From contig JBLHKE010000124.1 in NCBI GenBank assembly GCA_047619485.1, forward strand, positions 1 to 13,606: DNA of 13,606 bases. The letters are read 5' to 3'. The position numbers and the translations under genes were made by a program. The notes beneath the pieces are model-generated. The model was not told the origin of the DNA, ran no database searches, and was given only the letters and a program-made list of their open reading frames with translations. Below, in pieces: positions 1 through 7,186 of this stretch; the first letter of the stretch is position 1; each line of letters opens with the position of its first letter. This DNA comes from JBLHKE01 sp047619485 (GTDB taxonomy: Bacteria > Verrucomicrobiota > Verrucomicrobiia > Verrucomicrobiales > DEV007).

Positions 1-876
1 CTCAAGTCCACCTTGGACAATCATGGTCTGGTTCCAGAATTCATCGCGCCGCGACTCTGGTTTGCTGATCAGACGGTCGATGGCGGTTACACCTCCAACT
101 CGGCGAGCGACCGCGAGTATGCTTGGGAGCGAACGGTGAAGGCCGTGGACATTGCGAAAGAGATGGGATGTGGCGCGCTGGTGCTTTGGCTGGCGCGTGA
201 GGGCAGCTACATCCGCGAGGCAAAGGATGCCAAGCTGGCCTACGAGCGGATTCTTGAAACGATCAACCGCGTGCTGGACTACGATCGAGACATCGAAATC
301 TGGATCGAGCCGAAGCCGAACGAGCCGACGGATCAGGCGTATGTGCCGACGATCGGGCACGCGGTGGCGCTGTCATACGCTTCGCAGGCACCGGGGAGGG
401 TGAAAGGATTGATCGAGACCGCCCATGCCCAGCTGGCTGGCTTGGATCCGTCTGATGAGATGGCGTTTGCATTGGCGCACGACAAGCTTGCCAGCGTCCA
501 CTTGAACGACCAGAACGGTCTCAAATACGACCAGGACAAAAACTTCGGTTCCTCCAATTTGCGAGCGGCCTTCAATCAGGTTCGCGTGTTGGAATCAGCC
601 GGCTACGGCAGCCGCGGCGAGTTTATCGGGCTCGATGTCAAAGCGATGCGCACCCAGAAGGGGATGCCAGTGACCGAGCATCTGACGGGTAGTTTGCGGA
701 TTTTTAACCACCTGGTCGAGAAGGTGCGTAGTTACGATTTCGAGAAGGAAGCAGCGTTCCGCGAGGCGCGCGATTATGAGGGGCTCGAACTCTACGTCGT
801 CGAGCATTTACTCGGAATTGGAAAGCTCGCTGAGGCGACGAAACCAAGCTCGCAACTCGTCGAAGCTAAAATATGA
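1..876 (+). CDS. Xylose-isomerase-family sugar isomerase (TIM barrel), 5' partial
   Basis: The frame is open to the left edge; 291 codons are visible and roughly the first 90-100 residues of a xylose-isomerase-sized protein are missing. Family members interconvert aldoses and ketoses in the cytoplasm using two divalent metals. Counting codon 1 at base 1, the aligned family features are DGGYTSN, W63 in LWLAREG, EPKPNEP (E103, K105), ETAH (E139, H142), NGLKYDQD (D177, D179) and LDVKAMRT (D212). These match the actinobacterial xylose isomerase pattern, with its two-metal ligands and active-site Lys. One ligand differs: the family's HIDLN is SVHLN here, with H167 (bases 499-501) in place of the Asp. 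The substrate is therefore uncertain; other aldoses such as L-rhamnose or L-fucose are possible. The catalytic His/Asp pair lies upstream and cannot be checked. The stop overlaps the next start by 4 bp (ATGA), making this the first visible gene of a five-gene operon. Family is confident; specificity is not. Confidence 0.85.
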   Translation, partial: LKSTLDNHGLVPEFIAPRLWFADQTVDGGYTSNSASDREYAWERTVKAVDIAKEMGCGALVLWLAREGSYIREAKDAKLAYERILETINRVLDYDRDIEIWIEPKPNEPTDQAYVPTIGHAVALSYASQAPGRVKGLIETAHAQLAGLDPSDEMAFALAHDKLASVHLNDQNGLKYDQDKNFGSSNLRAAFNQVRVLESAGYGSRGEFIGLDVKAMRTQKGMPVTEHLTGSLRIFNHLVEKVRSYDFEKEAAFREARDYEGLELYVVEHLLGIGKLAEATKPSSQLVEAKI

Positions 877-1715
877 AAGACTACCGACTAAACCGCCTGT
901 TCAACGCCCGTTCGGGTCGATGTTTCGACGTCGCCGTCGACCACGGATTCTTCAACCAGCCGGGGTTTCTAACCGGCATCGAAGACATGCCATCCGTAAT
1001 GAAAATCCTCGCCGATGCTGGTCCGGACGCGGTGCAGCTGACCGTTGGCCAGGCGCGGCACCTCCAATCAATTCCGGGTAAGGAAAAACCGGCGTTGGTG
1101 CTGCGGACGGACGTCGCCAATATCTACGGCAAGGAGTTGCCGACGACGACCATCAGCGCGATGATCGACCAGACGATGTTGCAGGCGGTGCGGCTCGACG
1201 CCGCGTGTGTGTGCGTCAATCTTTTTCAGGTTCCGGGGGCGCCGGAAGTGCATGCGCAGTGCTTGGAGAACATCCTTCGTCTTAAGCCGGAGGCGGATCA
1301 CTACGGCATGCCGATGATGGTGGAGCCGCTCGTATTCCGCCCGAATAGCGAGGCTGGCGGCTACATGGTCGATGGCGACGTGGTCAAAATCACCCATCTG
1401 GTCCGGCAGGCGGTCGAGCTTGGAGCTGATATCATCAAGGCGGATCCGACCGACGACGTCAGCGTCTATCATCAAGTTGTCGAGATCGCAGGTGGGATTC
1501 CGGTGCTGGTTCGCGGCGGTGGCAAGGTGGACGACGAGACCATTTTGAAACGCACCCAGGGACTGATCAAGCAGGGGGTCTCGGGGATTGTCTACGGTCG
1601 CAACGTGATCCAGCACGACAACCCGGCGGGTATCACGAGGGCGCTGATGGCAATGCTCCACGAGGATGCGAGCGTCTCAGAAGCGCTCGCCTTGGTATCG
1701 GCTTCAAAATCATGA
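873..1715 (+). CDS. DhnA/FbaB-type class I aldolase
   Basis: A 280-residue protein of the DeoC/LacD/DhnA (class I Schiff-base aldolase) superfamily. It probably cleaves or forms a ketose phosphate, giving DHAP and an aldehyde. Visible signatures are FDVAVDHGF near the N-terminus (D23, H24), DIIKADPT with K189 as the likely Schiff-base lysine, and VLVRGGGK (residues 211-218), the phosphate-binding glycine loop before the last strands. Length matches the single-domain DhnA/LsrF group. The ATG overlaps the previous stop as ATGA, and there is no strong Shine-Dalgarno, which fits translational coupling. It lies between a sugar isomerase and a PfkB kinase, so a role in cleaving a phosphorylated ketose is the natural inference. 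A 3-hydroxy-2,4-pentadione-5-phosphate thiolase-like activity (LsrF type) is not excluded, but no other lsr genes are present. Confidence 0.85.
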   Translation: MKDYRLNRLFNARSGRCFDVAVDHGFFNQPGFLTGIEDMPSVMKILADAGPDAVQLTVGQARHLQSIPGKEKPALVLRTDVANIYGKELPTTTISAMIDQTMLQAVRLDAACVCVNLFQVPGAPEVHAQCLENILRLKPEADHYGMPMMVEPLVFRPNSEAGGYMVDGDVVKITHLVRQAVELGADIIKADPTDDVSVYHQVVEIAGGIPVLVRGGGKVDDETILKRTQGLIKQGVSGIVYGRNVIQHDNPAGITRALMAMLHEDASVSEALALVSASKS

Positions 1716-2836
1716 AAACAGTCCGAGTAGGAATTATTGGTGGTGGCTTGATGGGTCGCGAGATGGCGAGCGCCTTCGCCCGCTGGTGTGCGCTTTTGGA
1801 GATGCCGGTGCGGCCAGAGTTGGTCGCGGTGGCGGATTTGAATCCAGCAGCACGTGAGTGGTTCGAGCAGATCCCGTCGGTGAAACTTCTAACTGCAGAT
1901 TATGCGGAATTGCTCGCATCGCCCGACGTCGATGTCGTGTATGTCGCGGTGCCGCATCATCTGCACGAGAAAATCTACCTCGACGTGCTGGCGGCCGGCA
2001 AAGATTTGTTCGCGGAGAAGCCGTTCGGCATGAGCTTGGCGGCGGCGGAGAGTATCGCGGCTGCGGTGGATTCCTCTGGGAGTTTCGTCCGCTGCAGCTC
2101 TGAGTTCCCGTTTTGCCCCGGCGCGCAGCGCGCCTTCGAATACGTTCGCAGTGGAGCTTGCGGTCGGATCCTCGAGGCGGTGTCCGGCTTTCACCACTCG
2201 TCGGACTTGGATTCCAGCAAGCCGGCCAACTGGAAGCGCCAGAACGCGACCTGTGGGGAGATCGGGGTGCTCGGCGATCTCGGCATGCACGTCTGTCACG
2301 TGCCGCTGCGGCTAGGATGGAAACCGAAGCGTGTCTACGCCCAGTTGAGCAAAGGTTTCGCCACCCGCCCAGATGGGAAGGGCGGAGAGACGACCTGCGA
2401 TACGTGGGACAATGCGATGCTGAACACCTGGATCGAACCCGATGGGGCTGAGCCGTTCCCGCTGCGGCTCGAGATGAAACGACTTGCTCCCGGTGAGACC
2501 AATACCTGGTTTATCGAAGTGTTAGGCACCGAAGGTGGTGTGCGATTCAGCACCAAGAACCCGAAGACTCTGCAGACATTTTCGATCGAGGGTGACCAGG
2601 TTTGGAAGCATTCCGATCTCGGGTTTGGCACCCCATTTAAAACCGTGACTGGCGGAATTTTTGAGGTCGGATTCTCCGACATCATCCAGCAAATGTGGGC
2701 GGCGTTTCTGCTTGAGCGTGCAGGGCTCTTGGATGGGCGTTTCGGCTGCGTGTCGGTCGAGGAGGCGGTGGCCAGTCAGCAGATTTTTGCTGCCAGCTTG
2801 AAGAGTCAGGACGAACAGGAAGTGGTGGATGTCTGA
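1712..2836 (+). CDS. Gfo/Idh/MocA family NAD(P)-dependent oxidoreductase
   Basis: A 374-residue cytoplasmic dehydrogenase. The N-terminal Rossmann fold is shown by VGIIGGGLMG (residues 6-15), a following strand ending VAVADLN, VAVPHHLHE (residues 78-86) and the hallmark EKP at 102-104 (FAEKPFGM), which binds the nicotinamide/substrate region. The C-terminal alpha/beta domain carries GDLGMHVCH (186-194), with D187 and H191 in the family's substrate/catalytic motif. Family members oxidise or reduce sugars, inositols and related polyols, so it may handle the operon's sugar or a derivative. The exact substrate cannot be read from sequence. The start overlaps the aldolase stop by 4 bp (ATGA) and lacks a clear ribosome binding site, again suggesting coupling. 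The end overlaps the kinase start by 8 bp. Length is normal and I see no damage. Confidence 0.88.
   Translation: MKTVRVGIIGGGLMGREMASAFARWCALLEMPVRPELVAVADLNPAAREWFEQIPSVKLLTADYAELLASPDVDVVYVAVPHHLHEKIYLDVLAAGKDLFAEKPFGMSLAAAESIAAAVDSSGSFVRCSSEFPFCPGAQRAFEYVRSGACGRILEAVSGFHHSSDLDSSKPANWKRQNATCGEIGVLGDLGMHVCHVPLRLGWKPKRVYAQLSKGFATRPDGKGGETTCDTWDNAMLNTWIEPDGAEPFPLRLEMKRLAPGETNTWFIEVLGTEGGVRFSTKNPKTLQTFSIEGDQVWKHSDLGFGTPFKTVTGGIFEVGFSDIIQQMWAAFLLERAGLLDGRFGCVSVEEAVASQQIFAASLKSQDEQEVVDV
2817..2822 (+). promoter_or_regulatory. Ribosome binding site of the PfkB kinase gene
   Basis: AGGAAG lies 6 bases before the ATG at 2829, inside the end of the upstream oxidoreductase gene. It supports the 2829 start and means the kinase has its own initiation signal despite overlapping its neighbour. 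Confidence 0.6.
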
Positions 2837-3842
2837 GCAGCGCTGCGGTGTCCTCGCGGGCGGGAATTTCATCACCGACTACGTCAAAATGGTCGATGCT
2901 TGGCCGGAACAAGACACCCTGAGCTCGATCCGGTCGCAGTCGATGAGCAACGGCGGCGGACCGTATAACATACTCAAAGATCTGGCCAAGCTAGATCCAG
3001 AAGTTCCGCTGGAGGCCTGTGGTCTGATCGGGAGTGATGCCAACGGCGACTGGGTGATCGGGGATTGCCAGGCTGCGGGAATCGATGTCACGCAACTGCA
3101 TCGGACTGGTGAAGTCGCGACATCCTACACCGATGCGATCACCGTGGCATCAACCGGGAGACGCACTTTTTTTCACCAGCGTGGGGCGAACGCCTTGCTC
3201 GCGCCGGCGCACTTCGATTTTAGCGCGACCCGCGCGCGCATTTTTGCGCTCGGCTACCTGATGTTGCTGGACACCTTGGATCAGAGTGATCGCAGCGGGG
3301 AGACCGGTGCCGCGAAGGTTCTGCGGGCAGCTCGCGAGGCGGGACTGAAGACCGCCGTGGATTGTGTGAGCGAGCCAGGGCCGCGGTTCCGTGAGGTGGT
3401 TCTCGCTGCGCTTCGAGAAACTGATATCTTGTTCGTGAACGAGTTCGAGATCGGGCAGGTGATTGGTCGGGAGGTGGCTGCCGACCAGGATGCCATGGTC
3501 GGCGCAGCACTCGAACTTGCTTCTGAAGGCATTCGTAGTGATGGGCAGATTGTGCTTCATGCAGCAACCGGTGTCGTGGTGATCAGGGGGGACGGCTCTC
3601 GGGTGGCACATGGATCGGTGTTGCTGCCGGATTCAGAGATTGGCGGTGCGACCGGAGCGGGCGATGCCTTTGCCGCTGGCTATCTATTAGGATTCCACGC
3701 CGCTGCTGGTGTCGAAGAGTGTTTGCGAAACGGGGTTTGCGCTGCGGCGATGTCGTTGGCTGATCCGACGCCTTCAGGCGGGATGCGCTCGCAGCGGGAA
3801 TGTCTCGAACTAGGAGATCGCTATGGCTTCCGTGATTTCTGA
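2829..3842 (+). CDS. PfkB/ribokinase-family carbohydrate kinase
   Basis: A 337-residue ATP-dependent sugar kinase of the ribokinase/PfkB superfamily. It would phosphorylate the ketose (or a deoxy/keto sugar) before aldol cleavage. The N-terminal GG motif is present as NGGGPYNI, where the family has GG-x-x-x-N. The C-terminal signature is GGATGAGDAFAAG, with D279 as the catalytic base and the preceding GATGAG loop as anion hole. DILFVNEFE matches the usual D-x-x-x-x-N-x-x-E region that binds Mg-ATP. Start at 2829 is backed by AGGAAG at 2817-2822. The gene overlaps the upstream oxidoreductase by 8 bp and the downstream FAD/Fe-S gene by 20 bp. Substrate cannot be assigned: family members act on ribose, fructose, KDG, fructose-1-phosphate, tagatose-6-phosphate and adenosine. 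The context favours a ketose or ketose phosphate that the DhnA-type aldolase then cleaves. Confidence 0.88.
   Translation: MSEQRCGVLAGGNFITDYVKMVDAWPEQDTLSSIRSQSMSNGGGPYNILKDLAKLDPEVPLEACGLIGSDANGDWVIGDCQAAGIDVTQLHRTGEVATSYTDAITVASTGRRTFFHQRGANALLAPAHFDFSATRARIFALGYLMLLDTLDQSDRSGETGAAKVLRAAREAGLKTAVDCVSEPGPRFREVVLAALRETDILFVNEFEIGQVIGREVAADQDAMVGAALELASEGIRSDGQIVLHAATGVVVIRGDGSRVAHGSVLLPDSEIGGATGAGDAFAAGYLLGFHAAAGVEECLRNGVCAAAMSLADPTPSGGMRSQRECLELGDRYGFRDF
3812..3816 (+). promoter_or_regulatory. Ribosome binding site of the FAD/Fe-S oxidoreductase gene
   Basis: AGGAG sits 6 bases before the ATG at 3823, within the last codons of the kinase gene. It is the strongest Shine-Dalgarno in the operon and fixes the start of the last gene, producing the 20-bp overlap. 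Confidence 0.75.
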
Positions 3843-6768
3843 GCGGCTGGTCGAGCTGGCGGCGCAGCTGGACGGGGAACTGCATCTCGATTCTTTGCAC
3901 CGGATCGTCTACTCCACCGATGCCTCTTCCTACCAGGAGCTACCGCTGGGGGTAGCGATCCCGCGCACTGATATCGACCTGGTCGAGTTGATCAAGTTTG
4001 CCGGCGAACATCGGATCGGTCTGATCCCGCGCACGGCGGGAACTTCGCTCGCCGGGCAAGTGGTTGGCGATGGGATCGTTGTCGATGTCTCAAAACACTT
4101 CACCGAAATCCTCGAGATCAACGCGGCCGAAAACTGGGTGCGCGTGCAGCCGGGGGTGATACGCAACGAGTTGAACCGGGCGCTCAAACCACATGGCATC
4201 TTATTCGGGCCGGAGACCTCGACCCAGAACCGCGCGATGATGGGCGGCATGTTGGGCAACAATTCCTGCGGCTCCAACTCGATCAAGTACGGCAGTGTCC
4301 GCGATCACGTGCTGGAGGTGAGCGCTTTGTTAGCGGACGGTACGAAGGCGGTGTTCGGACCACTGGATGCTGACGGTTTCGCCGCGAAGTGTGCTGGTTC
4401 CAAAAGCCTTGAAACCCAGATCTACCAGGCAATTCGCGATGCGCTTGGATCGGCCGAGGCACGGGACGAGATCACGCGGGAATTCCCTGACCCGGCGATC
4501 CCGCGGCGCAATACCGGCTACGCCATCGACTTGCTGATGGACGCGTCGTGTTTCGACGAGGCGAGCTCACGTCCGTTCCACTTTGGCAAGCTGATCGCCG
4601 GCAGCGAGGGCACCCTCTGTTTCATCACCGAGATCAAATTGCACTGCAATCCGCTGCCGCCACCGGTGGTCGGTTTGCAGTGCGCCCAGTTCGAGAGCGT
4701 CGCACAGGCGTTGCTGGCAACACAGATTGCGGTGAGCTTCGACTGCTTTGCCTGTGAGCTGATCGACCGCTACATCCTCGACTGCACCAAGCGCAGCCTG
4801 GAGCACCGCGAGAACCGTTTCTTCCTCGAAGGCTCGCCGGGCGCGGTGTTAGTGATCGAGATCCGCGGTCAGTCTAAGGACGAGGTGATCGTTGTTACCG
4901 ATCGCATCGAGGCCGAGATGCGTGCCGCGGGTCTCGGCTACGCATTCCCAGTGTTGTTCGGCGATGACACTGAGAAAATCTGGAATCTGCGCAAGGCGGG
5001 GCTTGGTCTCATGTCGAACCAGCTCGGCGATGACAAACCGGTGCCGGTGGTGGAAGACACTGCGGTCGCTGTCGCCGATCTGCCGGAATACATCGGCGAG
5101 TTCAACCGCCTCCTGAAGGAACGTTTCGGATTGGAGTGCGTGCACTACGCGCACGCCGGCTCAGGTGAGATCCACCTGCGGCCAATTCTCAATCTGAAGA
5201 CCACTGCAGGGAATCGACAATTCCGTGAGGTCGCCCAGATGATCGCAGGCTTGGTGAAGCGCTATCGCGGATCGCTTTCAGGCGAGCACGGTGACGGGCG
5301 CCTGCGCGGTGAATTTCTCAAAGACATGATCGGTGAGAAAAACTACGCGCTGGTCGAAGGAGTGAAGCGAGCGTGGGATCCGCAGAACATCTTTAATCCG
5401 GGAAAGATCGTCGACACGCCGCCGATGAACGAGCACCTGCGATACGAACCCGACGCCACACCGCGCGAGATATCGACGGTGTTCGACTGGTCATCTACCG
5501 GTGGAATCCTACCTGCCGCCGAAATGTGCAACGGTTCTGGCGACTGTCGCAAGATCCAGTTGGCGGGCGGGACAATGTGCCCGAGCTACATGGCGACGCG
5601 CGACGAGAAAGACACCACCCGTGCGCGAGCCAACACCCTGCGCGACGTGTTGACCAACTCGGGAAAGTCGAATCCTTTCGACAACGAAGATCTAAAAGAC
5701 GTGCTCGACCTCTGCCTGTCCTGCAAGGGCTGCAAAAAAGAGTGCCCGTCGAGTGTGGACATGGCCAAGATGAAGGCGGAGTTCCAGCAAGCCTACTACG
5801 ACGCCAACGGTATTCCTTTGCGCTCGCGCCTGATCGCAAATTTCACGAAATTGCAGCGCCTGGCCTCGATCGTGCCATGGGCGTGGAACCTGGTCTTCGC
5901 TTGGAATCCATCGCGCAGCCTGCTGAACCGTCTCTCCGGATTTCACCCGAAGCGCAGTATTCCGCTGCTCCCAAAAACCACCTTGGCTCGCTGGTTTCGC
6001 AGGCACAAGCCACATGCCAATGCTGGTTCTGTGGGCAAGCTTTGGTTGTTCAACGACGAGTTCACCAACTTCAACGACACCTCAGCGGGCATCGCGGCGG
6101 TGGAAGTGCTGGAGCAACTCGGCTATGAGATTTCGATCCCAGATCATCTCGAAAGCGGTCGCACTTGGCTGTCGAAAGGGTTCATCCGCAAGGCGAAGGA
6201 GATCATCAGCGAGAACCTCCGCCGTCTCGCACCAATCGTGACTGAAGATCGTCCGCTGGTCGGCATCGAGCCGTCGGCAATTTTAACTTTCCGCGATGAG
6301 GCGATCGAACTCGCGGAGCCCGATCGGCTGGAATCTGCCCGGCAGATGGCCCCGCACTGTTACACTTTTGAAGAGTTCATTGCTCGTGAGGCTTCGGCCG
6401 GTCGCATCACTCCCGCGGCCTTTACGGATGAACCGCGTAAGGTTTACTTGCACGGACATTGCTTCCAGAAGGCACTTTCCAAGACCGAGTATTCGGTGGC
6501 CACGCTCGGGCTTCCTGCGAACTATCAAGTCGAGGTCATCCCGAGCGGTTGCTGCGGGATGGCGGGTTCCTTCGGCTACGAGCGTGAGCATTTCGACGTG
6601 TCGATGAAGATCGCCGAAATGGTGGTCTTGCCTGCGGTGCGCCAGGCTGGGGAAGGGGAGTTGATCGCAGCTGCGGGGACTTCTTGCCGCCACCAGATTC
6701 ACGACGGAGCCGCCCGCGAGGCGCTGCATCCTGCTGAAATTCTTCGCCATGCTCTGCGTAGAGATTGA
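3823..6768 (+). CDS. FAD-linked, Fe-S D-2-hydroxyacid (D-lactate-type) dehydrogenase, fused GlcD-GlpC architecture
   Basis: A 981-residue fusion of an FAD dehydrogenase and an Fe-S/CCG module, close in size and layout to YdiJ-type enzymes. The FAD-binding PCMH part shows PRTAGTSLAGQ (69-79) and GGMLGNNSCG (141-150). The FAD-oxidase C domain ends with SGEHGDGRLRG (about 486-496) and FNPGKIVD (524-531). Next come Fe-S cysteines: C569 and C575 in CNGSGDCRK with C586 in TMCPSY, then a canonical ferredoxin set C631, C634, C637, C641-P. The C-terminal CCG domain has HGHCFQKA (C880), SGCCG (C910, C911) and GTSCRH (C955). An earlier copy of this domain, around residues 705-790, is degenerate, with NDEFTNFND lacking cysteines. 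Such enzymes oxidise D-lactate, glycolate or D-2-hydroxyglutarate at the membrane face and pass electrons to the respiratory chain. There is no signal peptide. As last gene of the sugar operon it may clear D-lactate or a related hydroxyacid. Substrate is inferred from context only. Confidence 0.9.
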   Translation: MASVISERLVELAAQLDGELHLDSLHRIVYSTDASSYQELPLGVAIPRTDIDLVELIKFAGEHRIGLIPRTAGTSLAGQVVGDGIVVDVSKHFTEILEINAAENWVRVQPGVIRNELNRALKPHGILFGPETSTQNRAMMGGMLGNNSCGSNSIKYGSVRDHVLEVSALLADGTKAVFGPLDADGFAAKCAGSKSLETQIYQAIRDALGSAEARDEITREFPDPAIPRRNTGYAIDLLMDASCFDEASSRPFHFGKLIAGSEGTLCFITEIKLHCNPLPPPVVGLQCAQFESVAQALLATQIAVSFDCFACELIDRYILDCTKRSLEHRENRFFLEGSPGAVLVIEIRGQSKDEVIVVTDRIEAEMRAAGLGYAFPVLFGDDTEKIWNLRKAGLGLMSNQLGDDKPVPVVEDTAVAVADLPEYIGEFNRLLKERFGLECVHYAHAGSGEIHLRPILNLKTTAGNRQFREVAQMIAGLVKRYRGSLSGEHGDGRLRGEFLKDMIGEKNYALVEGVKRAWDPQNIFNPGKIVDTPPMNEHLRYEPDATPREISTVFDWSSTGGILPAAEMCNGSGDCRKIQLAGGTMCPSYMATRDEKDTTRARANTLRDVLTNSGKSNPFDNEDLKDVLDLCLSCKGCKKECPSSVDMAKMKAEFQQAYYDANGIPLRSRLIANFTKLQRLASIVPWAWNLVFAWNPSRSLLNRLSGFHPKRSIPLLPKTTLARWFRRHKPHANAGSVGKLWLFNDEFTNFNDTSAGIAAVEVLEQLGYEISIPDHLESGRTWLSKGFIRKAKEIISENLRRLAPIVTEDRPLVGIEPSAILTFRDEAIELAEPDRLESARQMAPHCYTFEEFIAREASAGRITPAAFTDEPRKVYLHGHCFQKALSKTEYSVATLGLPANYQVEVIPSGCCGMAGSFGYEREHFDVSMKIAEMVVLPAVRQAGEGELIAAAGTSCRHQIHDGAAREALHPAEILRHALRRD

Positions 6769-6857
6769 TACCAGCTAAACAAAACTGACCTTTCCTACAC
6801 TGTCGAGCATTGCGAGTTGTGATCATATTAGGCAAACCAAGGCGTCTGGGGCATCTA

Positions 6858-6877
6858 GGGCCTTCACCAGAAGGCTT
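6858..6877 (+). terminator. Candidate hairpin downstream of the operon (weak terminator)
   Basis: GCCTTC and GAAGGC form a perfect 6-bp stem around an ACCA loop, extendable by two G-T pairs. It lies about 90 bases after the operon's last stop. No T-run follows, so it is not a classical intrinsic terminator. It might act as an mRNA 3' end stabiliser or be chance. Confidence 0.25.
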
Positions 6878-6992
6878 GGAGCGAGACTGCCATAGGGATT
6901 AACCGAGATCGACTTCGACGGGGAGAGAGCTAAAACGATGAAAATATAAAATTTTTGCGCCCTCATATTCTCGTGGATATTGGCTTTGGCTG

Positions 6993-7013
6993 TTGCCGAA
7001 ATTGAAACGGCAA
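6993..7013. repeat. Short inverted repeat in the leader region
   Basis: TTGCCG and CGGCAA are perfect 6-bp arms separated by 9 bases (AAATTGAAA). The site lies about 175 bases before the start of the exported repeat protein. It could be an operator half-site pair or an RNA hairpin; a chance match is quite possible. Confidence 0.2.
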
Positions 7014-7174
7014 AGATCTGCAGCAACTGTTCGCAGGACGAATCTTCCGTGAGACAATACCACGTAAGAATGAGGTTGCTGGCCTAGTGGATAATTGCGT
7101 TCCCGTGCATGTTAAATTACATGGAGCACCTCACTATCCGCCGTCCCTCGATCGATCCGTGCGAACTACCGTCA

Positions 7175-7180
7175 GAGAGG
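7175..7180 (+). promoter_or_regulatory. Ribosome binding site deciding the start of the exported repeat protein
   Basis: GAGAGG lies 6 bases before ATG 7187. Upstream in-frame ATGs at 7109 and 7121 have no such motif, and starting there would put a long charged stretch ahead of the signal peptide. This favours 7187. Confidence 0.6.
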
Positions 7181-7186
7181 CGAAGG

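Larger units (their letters stand above)
6769..7186 (+). other. Intergenic region between catabolic operon and exported-protein genes
   Basis: About 418 bp with no gene I can support. It is visibly more AT-rich than its flanks, especially around 6940-6957 (runs of A and T with a TATAAA at 6945-6950), where a promoter for the downstream gene could lie. No convincing -35 partner at 16-18 bp was found, so I do not call a promoter. Two small perfect inverted repeats are present and listed separately. The in-frame stretch 7109-7186 could extend the downstream protein but is better read as untranslated leader. Confidence 0.6.

Noticed and set aside
1068..1661. Long minus-strand open frame (197 codons) opposite the aldolase gene.
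   Set aside because: It lies wholly within a gene with clear motifs and has a low-complexity His/Arg-rich translation typical of an antisense shadow in GC-rich DNA.
6945..6950. TATAAA as a promoter -10 box.
   Set aside because: The upstream 17-bp position is GA-rich without a -35-like hexamer; kept only as a remark in the intergenic entry.
6823..7026. Minus-strand 67-codon open frame in the intergenic gap, with a hydrophobic patch.
   Set aside because: TTG start, no recognisable family and no evidence beyond being open in an AT-rich region.
7090..7095. GATAAT resembling a -10 promoter box.
   Set aside because: No plausible -35 element 16-18 bp upstream; a single hexamer match is not enough.
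7109..7186. N-terminal extension of the exported repeat protein from ATG 7109 or 7121.
   Set aside because: No ribosome binding site there, and it would bury the signal peptide behind 22-26 charged residues; GAGAGG before 7187 fits better.
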